A stretch of DNA of 33,406 bases from Omnitrophica WOR_2 bacterium RIFCSPLOWO2_12_FULL_51_24 (GCA_001805885.1 MHHC01000020.1:1-33406); one strand, 5' to 3'. Positions 8,545-17,400 are shown, numbered from the stretch's first letter. A program made the numbers and translations. Notes: a model not told the origin generated them from the sequence alone.

Positions 8545-8576
8545 CATTTCTCGGTAACAACAGGTTCGAGATCCTC

Positions 8577-8650
8577 TGCCCCGTTGGGTAATGGTAGCCC
8601 ACAAGATTCTGGATCTTGCTGTCTTGGTTCGAGTCCAAGCGGGGCAACCA
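8577..8650 (+). tRNA. tRNA-Gln (anticodon CUG)
   Basis: The cloverleaf can be drawn directly. The acceptor stem TGCCCCG (8577-8583) pairs with CGGGGCA (8640-8646), followed by discriminator A and an encoded CCA (8648-8650). The anticodon arm is CAAGA-TTCTGGA-TCTTG, giving anticodon CTG, which reads CAG. The T arm holds GGTTCGAGTCC. It is 74 nt long. A membrane-protein gene starts 17 bp downstream with no terminator between, so the tRNA may be cut from a longer transcript. Confidence 0.96.
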
Positions 8651-8667
8651 AGCCTATAGAGGAAAAT

Positions 8668-9165
8668 ATGAACAGAAAAAAGATGATAAAAACGACGCTT
8701 GTCGCCGGTTTATTTTTCCTTGCTCTCGGCGGCTGGCTTCTGCACCTCAGAATACATTCCCTCGTAAAGAACGTGGATAACGTTATTCCCCTTATTTCCG
8801 GGATAGTGAGCGTTTTTTTTCTCCCGCTTCTTTTTTGGTTCAGGTCAACGGTTTCATCGGCTTATACCATCAATGGTTTTTTGGTTATAATCGGCACAAT
8901 AACCATGTCGCATTTTTCCTTTGCCACCTTTCAAGATCCCCTGACCCCGGCGAATATTATTTTAAAGACGACCCTGGCGGACATCTCTATTTTATGGGGG
9001 AAATTTGCCGTAGGAAAAGCGCTGTTTGACCTGGAATTTTTAAAGTCAGAGACCGACGTAGCCGCTAAAGGGCGTTTCTTCAGGTACCCGAATATGGGTT
9101 GGTGGTGGGCGCATCTTTTTGCTTTAGCGACAGTGTACTCTTTAGGAAATATTTTCTGGAAATGA
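8668..9165 (+). CDS. Hypothetical five-helix membrane protein
   Basis: I do not recognise this 165-residue protein. It opens with basic residues (MNRKKMIK) and has about five hydrophobic segments: near residues 9-24, 36-56, 68-86, 96-118 and 143-163. An aromatic cluster, PNMGWWWAHLF, lies at the start of the last one. A longer frame exists upstream, but that part translates the tRNA-Gln gene. The ATG at 8668 is preferred because AGAGGA lies a few bases upstream and the tRNA is left intact. A 31-residue membrane microprotein follows, with its ribosome site overlapping this stop codon, so the two may work together at the membrane. No function is assigned. Confidence 0.72.
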   Translation: MNRKKMIKTTLVAGLFFLALGGWLLHLRIHSLVKNVDNVIPLISGIVSVFFLPLLFWFRSTVSSAYTINGFLVIIGTITMSHFSFATFQDPLTPANIILKTTLADISILWGKFAVGKALFDLEFLKSETDVAAKGRFFRYPNMGWWWAHLFALATVYSLGNIFWK

Positions 9166-9177
9166 AGGAGAGCATTC

Positions 9178-9273
9178 ATGTACCGGTTTTTGCTGTTTAA
9201 GCCCGGCTGGTGGATTCTTCATATCATAGCGATAGCGCTTATCTTCTGGCTCGGACACTCCGTGCAATTTTAG
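9178..9273 (+). CDS. 31-residue membrane microprotein
   Basis: A short frame encodes 31 residues: MYRFLLFKPGWW, then a hydrophobic segment ILHIIAIALIFWLGH, then SVQF. A strong GAAGGAG ribosome site lies at 9164-9170, 7 bp before the ATG, and overlaps the stop of the preceding membrane-protein gene, which favours real, coupled translation. One transmembrane helix is predicted by eye. The start faintly resembles the first helix of SURF1-type proteins (MYRFLL..W...H), but that family is much longer and no further similarity is visible. It could be a small partner subunit of the preceding membrane protein. Function unknown. Confidence 0.6.
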   Translation: MYRFLLFKPGWWILHIIAIALIFWLGHSVQF

Positions 9274-9296
9274 ACTTTTCCCGCGACCTTAACCCC

Positions 9297-9325
9297 TTGT
9301 TATTTTGTTTAAACTTTGGTATATT
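9297..9325 (+). promoter_or_regulatory. Sigma-70 promoter for tRNA-Leu and probably the downstream genes
   Basis: TTGTTA (9297-9302) and TATATT (9320-9325) are separated by 17 bp and match the consensus at 4/6 and 5/6 positions. The tRNA-Leu gene begins 20 bp after the -10 element. No terminator is seen before the isomerase-like and oxidoreductase genes or tRNA-Glu, so one transcript could cover 9346-11324. Confidence 0.62.
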
Positions 9326-9345
9326 TGATGTGGTTTCCCTTCATT

Positions 9346-9433
9346 GCTGGGATGGCGGAATTGGCAGACGCGACAGTTTGAGGGGCTGTTGGTTGAATAG
9401 ACTGTGGGGGTTCAAATCCCCCTCCCAGCACCA
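9346..9433 (+). tRNA. tRNA-Leu (anticodon GAG)
   Basis: This is an 88-nt class II tRNA with a long variable arm. The acceptor stem GCTGGGA (9346-9352) pairs with TCCCAGC (9423-9429), with discriminator A and an encoded CCA at 9431-9433. The anticodon arm ACAGT-TTGAGGG-GCTGT gives anticodon GAG, which reads CTC/CTT leucine codons. The T arm GGGGGTTCAAATCCCCC is complete. The sugar isomerase-like gene starts 21 bp downstream. Confidence 0.96.
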
Positions 9434-9454
9434 TTTTTTAATAAGTGGTGTCAT

Positions 9455-10237
9455 ATGGCCAGATTCAAAATAGGATGCCATACCCTTACATGGGGTAATT
9501 ATTTAAGCGGCTACTCCATAAAGGATGCTCTTTGGGAGATAAAGGAAGCCGGCTATGACGGCGTGGAGATTTATGACCCGCTGACGAGGCTTGGCTCGGT
9601 TGCGGCGTTAAAGACGCAGCTTAACGAGCAGGGCCTTGAGTTGGCTACGTTATCCGCCGACATAAAGGTGACCGGTGATGAGAAAGCGGACCTTGCCGAG
9701 GCGAAGGAGAAGGTCTTCTTCGCCGGCCAATTCGGCGCGAAAGCGCTTATGACCACCGGCGGTTGGACCAACGACGGATTGAAGAAGGAAGCCAAGAGCT
9801 ACAAATCCCTCTGTAAAAGGCTTGATTTGCTGGCCGGGTATGCCTCGAAATTCAACATGCAGGTCGCCTTCCATAATCATCTGGATACCATAGTAGAGGA
9901 AGAGAGGGATATACTCAACCTTCTTGAATTCTCAAAGGCATTGAAACTATGTATCGATACCGGCCATCTGGCCGCGGTCGATGCGGACCCGGCCTATGTC
10001 ATAGAAAAATACGCTTCGTCGCTCGCGCTCGTGCACCTGAAGGACTGGGATCCGAAAATAAGGGATTTTGCAGAGCTGGGGCGGGGGATACTCGGCAACA
10101 GGATGAAGAATATCCTTGCAACATTGGAAAAGATTAATTATACTAACTGGATTATTGTAGAACTTGACAGGACTTCCATTACTCCGTTCGAAAGCGCGAG
10201 GATATCGCGCGATTTTCTTAGGGGGATAGGATATTAG
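9455..10237 (+). CDS. TIM-barrel sugar isomerase/epimerase-like protein (AP_endonuc_2 family)
   Basis: This 260-residue protein starts MARFKIGCHTLTWG and shows the xylose-isomerase-like TIM-barrel pattern: DALWEIKEAGYDGVEIYDP, VAFHNHLDT (about residue 140), CIDTGHLAAVDADP (about 170), VHLKD, and IIVELDRT with a likely metal-binding glutamate. Relatives include IolE (2-keto-myo-inositol dehydratase), hydroxypyruvate isomerases, sugar 3-epimerases and eliminases acting on 3-keto-glycosides; the exact reaction cannot be told. The frame extends 17 codons upstream into tRNA-Leu, so the ATG at 9455 is chosen; its ribosome site is weak. The next gene, 2 bp after the stop, is a Gfo/Idh/MocA oxidoreductase, which suggests a two-step oxidation plus isomerisation or elimination of a sugar or inositol. 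Confidence 0.85.
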   Translation: MARFKIGCHTLTWGNYLSGYSIKDALWEIKEAGYDGVEIYDPLTRLGSVAALKTQLNEQGLELATLSADIKVTGDEKADLAEAKEKVFFAGQFGAKALMTTGGWTNDGLKKEAKSYKSLCKRLDLLAGYASKFNMQVAFHNHLDTIVEEERDILNLLEFSKALKLCIDTGHLAAVDADPAYVIEKYASSLALVHLKDWDPKIRDFAELGRGILGNRMKNILATLEKINYTNWIIVELDRTSITPFESARISRDFLRGIGY

Positions 10238-10239
10238 AT

Positions 10240-11244
10240 ATGGAGTTTAAGGTCGGCATCTGCGGCCTTGGAAGGAGCGCCCAGGAATTCCACATACCGC
10301 TAATGAAGAAGGTTGGGAATTTCCAGGTAGTCGCGGTATGCGACACTATACCGGCGCGCAGGAGGGTCGCGGATAAGAATTATCATACTATAGCTTTCTC
10401 GGATTACAAACATTTCCTCGATAGCGATATAGACTTGGTCGTGATAGCGACCCCTTCGAGCAGCCATTTCAGGATCGCGAAGATGGTTTTGGAGGAGGGC
10501 AAGCATTGTGTCGTCGAGAAGCCGATAGCGCTTACATTGAAAGAGGTAGATTACCTCATACGGCTTGCCCATAAGAAGAGGGTTGTGCTCTCGGTCTTCC
10601 AGAGCCGCCGGTTCGACGGGGATTTTCTGACCGTGAAGAAACTTCTTGAGGGGGACCTCGTCGGCGAACCCTTTACGGTCGAGTCGCGCGCGACCTCATA
10701 CGGCTCTTTGAAGAATTACGGCGTGAAAGAATTCAATCCTGCCTGGCGGTATAAGAAGGCATACGGCGGCGGGATACTCTACGATTTCGGTTCGCACATA
10801 ATCGACCAGATGCTCTGTCTTGTAAAGGAACAGCCGGTCTCGGTCTTTTGTGATATGAAGTCGGTCCTCTGGTCGAGGGAAGTCGATGACTATTTTAAGC
10901 TTTTGATAAGGTTCCGCGGCGGGATAACGGCGCATCTCGAAGCGAGCCAGGTCTCGCGGTACAACCTGCCGCGCTGGTATGTGCTTGGTACCAAGGGCGC
11001 CCTGTTAAGCGAGAACGGCGGGCATCCCATAAAGGTCAGGACGCGGATAAAAGGCGAAGAGTTCGAGCGCACCTATCAGGTCGAACCCAGCTGCTGGGAA
11101 CGGTATTACGAGAACCTCTACGATGTTTTGATGCACCGGGCGCACCCCATAATCAAACTCGAAGAGGTGCGCAAGTCGGCCGCGGTTATCGACGCCGCGC
11201 GCCTTTCCGCGCATAATAAAAGAGAACAGAAAGTAAGATATTAG
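10240..11244 (+). CDS. Gfo/Idh/MocA family NAD(P)-dependent oxidoreductase
   Basis: The 334-residue product has an N-terminal Rossmann motif (VGICGLGRSAQEFHIPL, then VVAVCD), the family signature VVEKPIALT with the catalytic-lysine motif E93-K94-P95, and the C-terminal domain motif GGGILYDFGSHIIDQ, whose histidine is a usual active-site residue. Such enzymes oxidise or reduce a hydroxyl or keto group on sugars, inositols or glycosides in the cytoplasm. It starts 2 bp after the TIM-barrel gene, so the two are very likely co-translated partners. The stop lies 4 bp before tRNA-Glu. The specific substrate is not apparent. Confidence 0.9.
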   Translation: MEFKVGICGLGRSAQEFHIPLMKKVGNFQVVAVCDTIPARRRVADKNYHTIAFSDYKHFLDSDIDLVVIATPSSSHFRIAKMVLEEGKHCVVEKPIALTLKEVDYLIRLAHKKRVVLSVFQSRRFDGDFLTVKKLLEGDLVGEPFTVESRATSYGSLKNYGVKEFNPAWRYKKAYGGGILYDFGSHIIDQMLCLVKEQPVSVFCDMKSVLWSREVDDYFKLLIRFRGGITAHLEASQVSRYNLPRWYVLGTKGALLSENGGHPIKVRTRIKGEEFERTYQVEPSCWERYYENLYDVLMHRAHPIIKLEEVRKSAAVIDAARLSAHNKREQKVRY

Positions 11245-11248
11245 ATTT

Positions 11249-11324
11249 GGCCCCTTCGTCTAGTGGCCCAGGACGGCAGCTTCTCAAGCTGTAGACACGG
11301 GTTCGATTCCCGTAGGGGCTACCA
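11249..11324 (+). tRNA. tRNA-Glu (anticodon CUC)
   Basis: A 76-nt cloverleaf: acceptor GGCCCCT (11249-11255) pairs with AGGGGCT (11314-11320, closing with a G-U pair), then discriminator A and CCA ending at 11324. Anticodon arm GCAGC-TTCTCAA-GCTGT gives anticodon CTC, reading GAG. The T arm CGGGTTCGATTCCCG is complete. It lies only 4 bp after the oxidoreductase stop, with no clear promoter of its own, so it is probably processed from the upstream transcript. Confidence 0.96.
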
Positions 11325-11351
11325 ATCGACATATTAACCCTTCAAAGCCCA

Positions 11352-13397
11352 ATGAATAAAAGAGCCCAGATAAAAGAGGGAATATTTTACCTCGGGGAGG
11401 AGCCGATTTTTTTAGTGACGGCCGACTACCCGTATTACCGCGACGACGCCGGAAATTGGGACGACAGGTTGAAGAAGATAAAGAACGCCGGCATAGACGC
11501 GGTGACTTTTTATACGCCGTGGCGCCATCACGCGCATAAATCCGGCGATAAGATAGAATTGGATTTTGACGGCAGGACCCAGCCGAACCGCAATGTCAAG
11601 CTTTTCCTGGAGCTATGCGCGGAGAAGAAGCTTTGGGCTGTGGTAAAACCCGGGCCTTACATACACGCCGAACTCACCTTCGGCGGGCTGCCGGATTGGG
11701 CTGCCGCGGAGAAGGGTTCTGGGATAGAGCCGCTCGTCAATAATAAGGGAGAGCCGATGCTGGATCCGTTCCGCCCGCCGGGCAGTTACGGAAGGCCGAT
11801 GCCCGCGCCGCTTTGCAAGAAATTCAAGGCGATGACCAAAGAGTGGTATAGATCGGTCTATGACAACCTCATTAAAGACAGCATATATCCCAAGGGCAAT
11901 ATAATCGCGGTCCAGGTCTGCAACGAGGGGCTCTATTCGAACGGGCCTGCCGCGATAACCGACTACGATTATTCCGATTCGGCCCTTGAATTATATAAGA
12001 AGTTCGCGAGGCGCGAAAACGTCAGGGCGCCGAGAAGGCTGTCGGCTGTAAAGAAAATATCTGATCTGAGAGATTATCTCGACTGGGCCCGCTGGCAGTC
12101 TGAATACATGAGATTAGTCTATGCAGAATTCTCATCGGTCCTGCGCGGGAAAGTCCCTATCGTGATAAACTTAAACCCGCCTTCGGAAGGGCGCGGACTC
12201 GATCATTGGCTTACGCGCGTCATCCCGGAGAACTGGCCCGGGATAAGTTATGGGTTCACGAACTGGCTCAGGCCCGTTTCGGAAGACAGGGTATCTTTCG
12301 ACCGCTATAGCCTCTTGTCGAAGCGCAAGAGGGGAATAAATTTCGAGGAGAATTGGGGTTTTTCCAAACTTTACGATTACCATTTCCAGTATCCGGTCGT
12401 CTGCGTATTCGAGACCTTGCTCGCTATTGCCAATGGCGCGACCGGTTTCAACGTCTATACTGCCGTAAATACCGCTTCATGGGATGACTCGATAGACTGC
12501 CAGCACGAGAGGCCTTATCCCGATTCGTCTCCGATAAAAGAAGACGGCTCGCTTACGAAGAAATACGAGGTATTGAACCTAATGTCGCTTTTCTTCGAAG
12601 TAAATGGGCCGGAATTCTTAAGATGTGAACCGGATGCTACGGTGGCGTGGGGATTATATCCGCCTTACGCCTATCTTGCCGCCTGGGATATCCCCAAGGA
12701 GGACTGGGACAGGTTCCATGCCGAGCCGGTCAGGTGCGGTTACGAGGCGCTCGACAGGTTCCAGAGGATAATGCGTGACAGAAACGGGGATTTTCAGATC
12801 GTAAATCTCGAGACCGCTTCGCCGGCCGAGCTCAAGAGGCATAAATTTATTGCGCTTTACGGCGGGTTCTTTATGGACGGAAAGACACAGAAGAAACTCG
12901 CCTCATACTCATCAGCCGGCGGAAGGGTAATATTTATCGGAGAGGCGCCGCATCTCGACGAGGATTTCAGCGACTGCCGGATATTAAAGAAGAAATGTTC
13001 CCGCCTGTTAAAGATGGAAGAAATAGGCGATATTATCGGGTGCGGTAATAAAAAATTACATGTCAGCGACCCGGAGACTCAGGTCTGGGCCTATGATAAT
13101 CCGGATAGAAAGACGCAGTTTTTCTTCGTGCTCAACCTGTCGACAAATGCCGGAGCGAGACATTTCAGTTACGAAGGCAAAAAGGCCGCCGTAGTATTGC
13201 CGGATAAATCAGCGGCCGTTATTAAAATAAAGGACGGTAAGATAGACTCCGTATTCATAAAAGGCATAAACGAGATGAATAAGACCTCAGTCGTGCCCGA
13301 AGCCGCGTTTGGTAAAGACAGGTTTAAAGCGAAGACCGCTTGCGACGTCTTGGCTCTCAGGCAAGGGAAGAAATGGCAGATAAAGATATCGGCTTAA
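11352..13397 (+). CDS. Divergent GH35-like glycoside hydrolase (putative beta-galactosidase)
   Basis: This 681-residue protein has a GH35-type TIM barrel. Evidence includes TADYPYYRDD..NWDDRLKKIKNAGIDAVTFYTPW near the start and VVKPGPYIHAELTFGGLPDWA, the equivalent of the GH35 KPGPYICAEW region. The likely acid/base is E192 in VQVCNEGLYS and the likely nucleophile is E354 in VVCVFETLLA; the latter is by position and less certain. A possible Rossmann-like or glutamine-amidotransferase-like domain follows (ALYGGFFMDGKTQKKLASYSSAGGRVIFIG). No signal peptide is seen, so it should be cytoplasmic. It differs clearly from the second GH35 of the window and may act on another beta-linked substrate. 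It begins 28 bp after tRNA-Glu with a weak ribosome site. Confidence 0.78.
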   Translation: MNKRAQIKEGIFYLGEEPIFLVTADYPYYRDDAGNWDDRLKKIKNAGIDAVTFYTPWRHHAHKSGDKIELDFDGRTQPNRNVKLFLELCAEKKLWAVVKPGPYIHAELTFGGLPDWAAAEKGSGIEPLVNNKGEPMLDPFRPPGSYGRPMPAPLCKKFKAMTKEWYRSVYDNLIKDSIYPKGNIIAVQVCNEGLYSNGPAAITDYDYSDSALELYKKFARRENVRAPRRLSAVKKISDLRDYLDWARWQSEYMRLVYAEFSSVLRGKVPIVINLNPPSEGRGLDHWLTRVIPENWPGISYGFTNWLRPVSEDRVSFDRYSLLSKRKRGINFEENWGFSKLYDYHFQYPVVCVFETLLAIANGATGFNVYTAVNTASWDDSIDCQHERPYPDSSPIKEDGSLTKKYEVLNLMSLFFEVNGPEFLRCEPDATVAWGLYPPYAYLAAWDIPKEDWDRFHAEPVRCGYEALDRFQRIMRDRNGDFQIVNLETASPAELKRHKFIALYGGFFMDGKTQKKLASYSSAGGRVIFIGEAPHLDEDFSDCRILKKKCSRLLKMEEIGDIIGCGNKKLHVSDPETQVWAYDNPDRKTQFFFVLNLSTNAGARHFSYEGKKAAVVLPDKSAAVIKIKDGKIDSVFIKGINEMNKTSVVPEAAFGKDRFKAKTACDVLALRQGKKWQIKISA

Positions 13398-13414
13398 AGA
13401 TGTTACCGCTCACA

Positions 13415-13443
13415 TTGACAAAATATCGTTGATATGGTATTCT
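13415..13443 (+). promoter_or_regulatory. Sigma-70 promoter of the lacI-1/GH2 module
   Basis: A perfect TTGACA (13415-13420), a 17-bp spacer and TATTCT (13438-13443, 4/6 to consensus) lie in the 69-bp gap before lacI-1. This is the best promoter visible in the window. Transcription would start near 13450, just before the AGGGG ribosome site at 13451-13455 used by lacI-1, so the leader would be very short. Confidence 0.75.
13423..13435. promoter_or_regulatory. Candidate LacI-family operator within the promoter spacer
   Basis: The perfect inverted repeat ATATC-GTT-GATAT sits exactly between the -35 and -10 hexamers upstream of lacI-1. LacI-type dimers bind such short palindromes, and a site in the spacer would block RNA polymerase, so autorepression of the module is the likely effect. 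The half-sites are short (5 bp), and I found no clear second copy in the window. Confidence 0.5.
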
Positions 13444-13466
13444 TTTCTTCAGGGGTTTAGTAAGCC

Positions 13467-14492
13467 ATGAAACGTTTCGATAAAGCCAGTGTGACAATAA
13501 AAGACGTTGCGAAACGGGCAGGGGTCGCTCATTCGACGGTCTCTCTTGTTATGAACGACCGCGAACACGTCTCGCCGAAATTGCGCGAACGCATCCTGAA
13601 GATCGCCAACGAGATGGGCTACATGCCCAATATAGTCGCGCGCAGCCTCATCAGCAAGAAATCTGCCACCGTAGGCGTAGTCTTTCCTGAGAATCCCCAC
13701 TTCTTTACCATGACGTACTTCCTTATGGTGATCGACGGCATCCAGAGCGCCTGCAAGAAATACGATAAGGCGATGATGTTCTTCAGCCTTGACCAGACCA
13801 AGGGAGAGTCCTATTACCAGTTATCCCGCAAATGGCTTATTGATCTTATGATCATCGTTAACATCGACTACACAAGAGACCTCTCGAAGGATATCCAGGA
13901 CCTGAAGGATCACGGCATAGCCTTCTCTTTTGTGACCAAATATATAGGTAAGGAGAAGGTCAATTCGGTCTGTGTCGATAACTTAGAGGGCGTGAGGTTG
14001 GCCCTCGAGCACCTGATCGCGCAGGGCCACAGGCGGATAGGATTCATAAGCGGTAATCCGAACTCGGCTGACGGCCCAGAGAGGCTGAACGCGTTCCAGA
14101 CCCTTTCGAAGAAGATGGGATTGGACCAGGACGAGGGCCTTATCGTCTACGGTGATTTCACCTTCGAGAGCGGCGAGAGAGAGGTTCCGAAACTCCTCGG
14201 GCTCAAGAAGCGGCCCACCGCGATATTCGCCGCGAGCGATTATATGGCTATCGGCGCGATGCGCGCCATGAAGGCGCAGGGGATCTCGATACCAAAGGAT
14301 ATAGCACTGATGGGATTCGATAACTCCCTCGAATCCGCATACGTTGAACCCGCGCTCACGACGATAAGACAGCCGCTCCAGGAGATGGGCGAGAAGGCTG
14401 TCGATCTCGCCATCCGCTCGCTGAACGAAGAGAACTTTGAACCCACCACCCTTATAATGAAACCGGAGCTCCTCAAGAGACAATCATGCTAA
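13467..14492 (+). CDS. LacI-family transcriptional regulator (lacI-1)
   Basis: This 341-residue regulator has an N-terminal LacI helix-turn-helix, VTIKDVAKRAGVAHSTVSLVMND, followed by the hinge-helix region GYMPNIVARSL that inserts in the DNA minor groove. A periplasmic-binding-protein-like sugar-sensing domain follows, with the typical HRRIGFISG, TAIFAASDYMAIGAMRAMKAQGI and IALMGFDNS motifs. It is led by the TTGACA/TATTCT promoter and its stop overlaps the start of the GH2 gene by 7 bp, so it is the first gene of that module and probably controls it in response to a sugar released from the target glycan. The inducer cannot be predicted. Confidence 0.93.
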   Translation: MKRFDKASVTIKDVAKRAGVAHSTVSLVMNDREHVSPKLRERILKIANEMGYMPNIVARSLISKKSATVGVVFPENPHFFTMTYFLMVIDGIQSACKKYDKAMMFFSLDQTKGESYYQLSRKWLIDLMIIVNIDYTRDLSKDIQDLKDHGIAFSFVTKYIGKEKVNSVCVDNLEGVRLALEHLIAQGHRRIGFISGNPNSADGPERLNAFQTLSKKMGLDQDEGLIVYGDFTFESGEREVPKLLGLKKRPTAIFAASDYMAIGAMRAMKAQGISIPKDIALMGFDNSLESAYVEPALTTIRQPLQEMGEKAVDLAIRSLNEENFEPTTLIMKPELLKRQSC

Positions 14493-17400
14493 AGAGGATT
14501 TTTTCGTATTGTATACCGGCAGTTTTTTTATCGTTGTGTACGATCTTACCCGCCGGGACGACGCCGGTCCAGCCCCCTGCGCCTGAGACGCAGCCCGCGA
14601 CATTCGAAGTGAAAGAAATAGACGGCCTGTATATGCCGTTTCAGAACGGCATACCTTTCCCGTCGTGGGAGAAGCAGGACCATTTATATGTAGATCTAAA
14701 CGGCGCGTGGAAGGTCGAACGAAAAAGCGTCGACCATAAGCTCACGCTTTACAATAGGACGCCGGAGAACATAAAACTTGTCGAACGGGAGGGCGCAGAT
14801 AGGCATAAGGCCGAATACAATGATGGCGGATGGAAAGAAAAACAGATCCCGGGCGTAGAGAATCCCGCTCCGGACAGATATATGGACGGTGTATGGTACA
14901 GGCGCCATTTTACAATCCCCTCCGATGCGGCCGGAAAATACATAAAGCTCATGTTCGAGGCCGCGAATTATTTCACCGACGTCTGGATCAACGGGAAATG
15001 GATAGGCTGCCATGAAGGCGGTTATACTCCGTTTGCCTTCGATATAGGCCAATACCTTAACTACGGGCAGGATAACGTGATAGCCGTCCGCGTCGATAAT
15101 ATCCCATGGCTCCCCAACGGCGACAGCTCACCCGAGGCCCTCAAGACGAACGATCATAATATAGTACTGTATGCTACAGGCGACTGGTGGAATTACGGCG
15201 GGATAACCAGAAATGTGTATATAGAAATATCACCGTTAGTCTCTGTTGTCCGCGCTGATGTGAAGCCAAAACTCGTCGACGAGAAAAATTCTGAACTGAC
15301 GATAGATGTGGTTGCCTATAACCGGAGCGATGCCGAAGTCAACTCATCTCTGTCGCTTAAAGTCCTTCAAGCCAATGTAAAGGATAGCAATTTGGAGGAA
15401 GCGTCGGCAAAGAAGATGATTACAGGTAAAACCGTCTCCGTTCAGGGCGAGACCTCTAAACAGATAACCCTCAAGGCCGGCGAGGCAAAGGCATTCAGGT
15501 TCTCCCTGAAGTCAAGCGGACTCAAGCCCTGGTCGCCGGAGGCACCGAACCTTTATGTATTGCAGGTAAATCTCGGGGACAAAAAGACAAAATCAGATGA
15601 GTTCTATACGCAGTTCGGCGTCAGGGAGATCAGCGTCGATAAGGCTAACGCGAAACTTCTCCTGAACGGAAAAGAGGTTTTCCTCCGCGGTATCGCCCGG
15701 CACGCGGTATTCTACGGAGAGCCCGGCCCGCGGGTTTACGGTCCGGCCAGCATTGTCGAGGATTTCAGGCTCGCAAAAGATGCCAACGTGAATTTCGTAA
15801 GGACTGCCCATTACCCTAACCAGCAGGAGACTTACCTGATCGCCGACAGGATGGGCCTTCTTATTTGGGAAGAGATACCCGTTTTCTGGTTCGGCGGGCC
15901 GGAATTTTTAATCCAAAAGAATGTCCGCGGCATCGCAAGACAGATGTGGTTCGAGATGATATACCGCGATTATAACAGGCCTTCGGTCATAATCTGGAGC
16001 ACGTGCAACGAGTGCAGCTGGCAGGCGGAGAGAGCCGCTTTTATCAAAGACCTCAGGGAGAACGCCTACAAGGTCGACGGGACGCGCCTCGTAGCGCAAT
16101 CGGCCTCTGGAAGCGATCCGACGGATGCAACCCAGAAGGAATGCGACCTGCTGGGATTCACCACTTATTACGGGATATTCTACGGCGGTTCGTATGACGC
16201 TGACACGAAAGTCGCACTGGAGAAAGCGCATAAGGCGTTTCCCGACAAACCGATAATATCCACCGAATACGGCATGTGGGCACATTACGGGGATTTCCCG
16301 CAGGAGGAGGTACAGATCGAAGTGGCAAAGGAAACCTTCGGGGCCCTTAGGGAGTTTCCGTATGTTGCCGGCGCAACGTGGTGGACTATCGCCGATTGGC
16401 ACACGATGATAAACGAGCCGCAGACGATGGGCACGATGACGATCGACAGGAAATTACAGAAGCCGGTCTATTTTCAGCTGCAGCGGCAATATGGCTCGCT
16501 TTTAGGCGATTTGACGGTTGAGATCAAAGAGCCGACAGAAGGGCAGGCCTTAAATGGCAAGGTCGCCATATCGGCCGAGATAAAAGGGAGAGAGAAGCCT
16601 GAGGCCGTGGAACTGATTATCGAAGGGAAGTCTTTGGGCCGGCTCTCCCAGAAAAAAGACCTCTATCAGATGGAATTGGATACGACCAAGATATCGGAAG
16701 GCAGGCATACGTTTATCGTGCGCGCGAAAAGCAAGAAAGGTTACTATATCTCCGATTTCATCAGGGTCACCATCGATAATATTGACGGGCCTCCGACTAT
16801 CACGGCCAATCTGAAAGATCAAAATGTTGTGATGGGCAAGCTCTCCCTGAAAGCCGTCGCGACCGACGACAAGGTCGTCACCTCAGTCACCTATTCTGTA
16901 GACGGAGGAGAAGTCCTGCAGATGGAGAGCATAGGCGAGGGGGATTATCAGGCGACATGGGATGCCTCAGGGCTTCCGGATGGTTCCGCGCATGAGCTTA
17001 AATTCACGGCCACTGATACGGGGAACCAGACAGCCGAAGCTAAAGCCAAGGTGACAATCGATAACAAACCCGGCCAGTACGTGGGATTACCCTTTGACCA
17101 TGACTGGATCTCCTGGAATAAAAACCGCGGTGACGGTACGGGCTATGACTTCCCGGCCGAAGAGCTGCCGGACTCGAATTCCGAATTCATATTCAACGGC
17201 GCCGAGAAGGTAAAGTTCAGATTAGGCGAAAAGACCGACGGCGCAAAAAATAATGTCGAATGCAACAAACAAAAGATAGCTTTCGCCCCGGGTAATTATA
17301 CAAAAGTGCACATACTTGCCACTATGCATAACGGCGGGTCGAGACAACCGTTTATTCTCAACTATACCAACGGCACCTCCGAGAAGGTTGTGACCGGTTT

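Noticed and set aside
8584..8667. N-terminal extension of the 165-residue membrane protein
   Set aside because: The extra 28 codons translate the tRNA-Gln gene; the ATG at 8668 has its own ribosome site.
9404..9454. N-terminal extension of the TIM-barrel protein
   Set aside because: The extra 17 codons translate the 3' part of tRNA-Leu; family alignment by eye starts at MARFKIGCHT.
9210..9473. 87-codon plus-strand frame over tRNA-Leu
   Set aside because: It runs through the complete tRNA gene and its promoter and has no protein-like composition.
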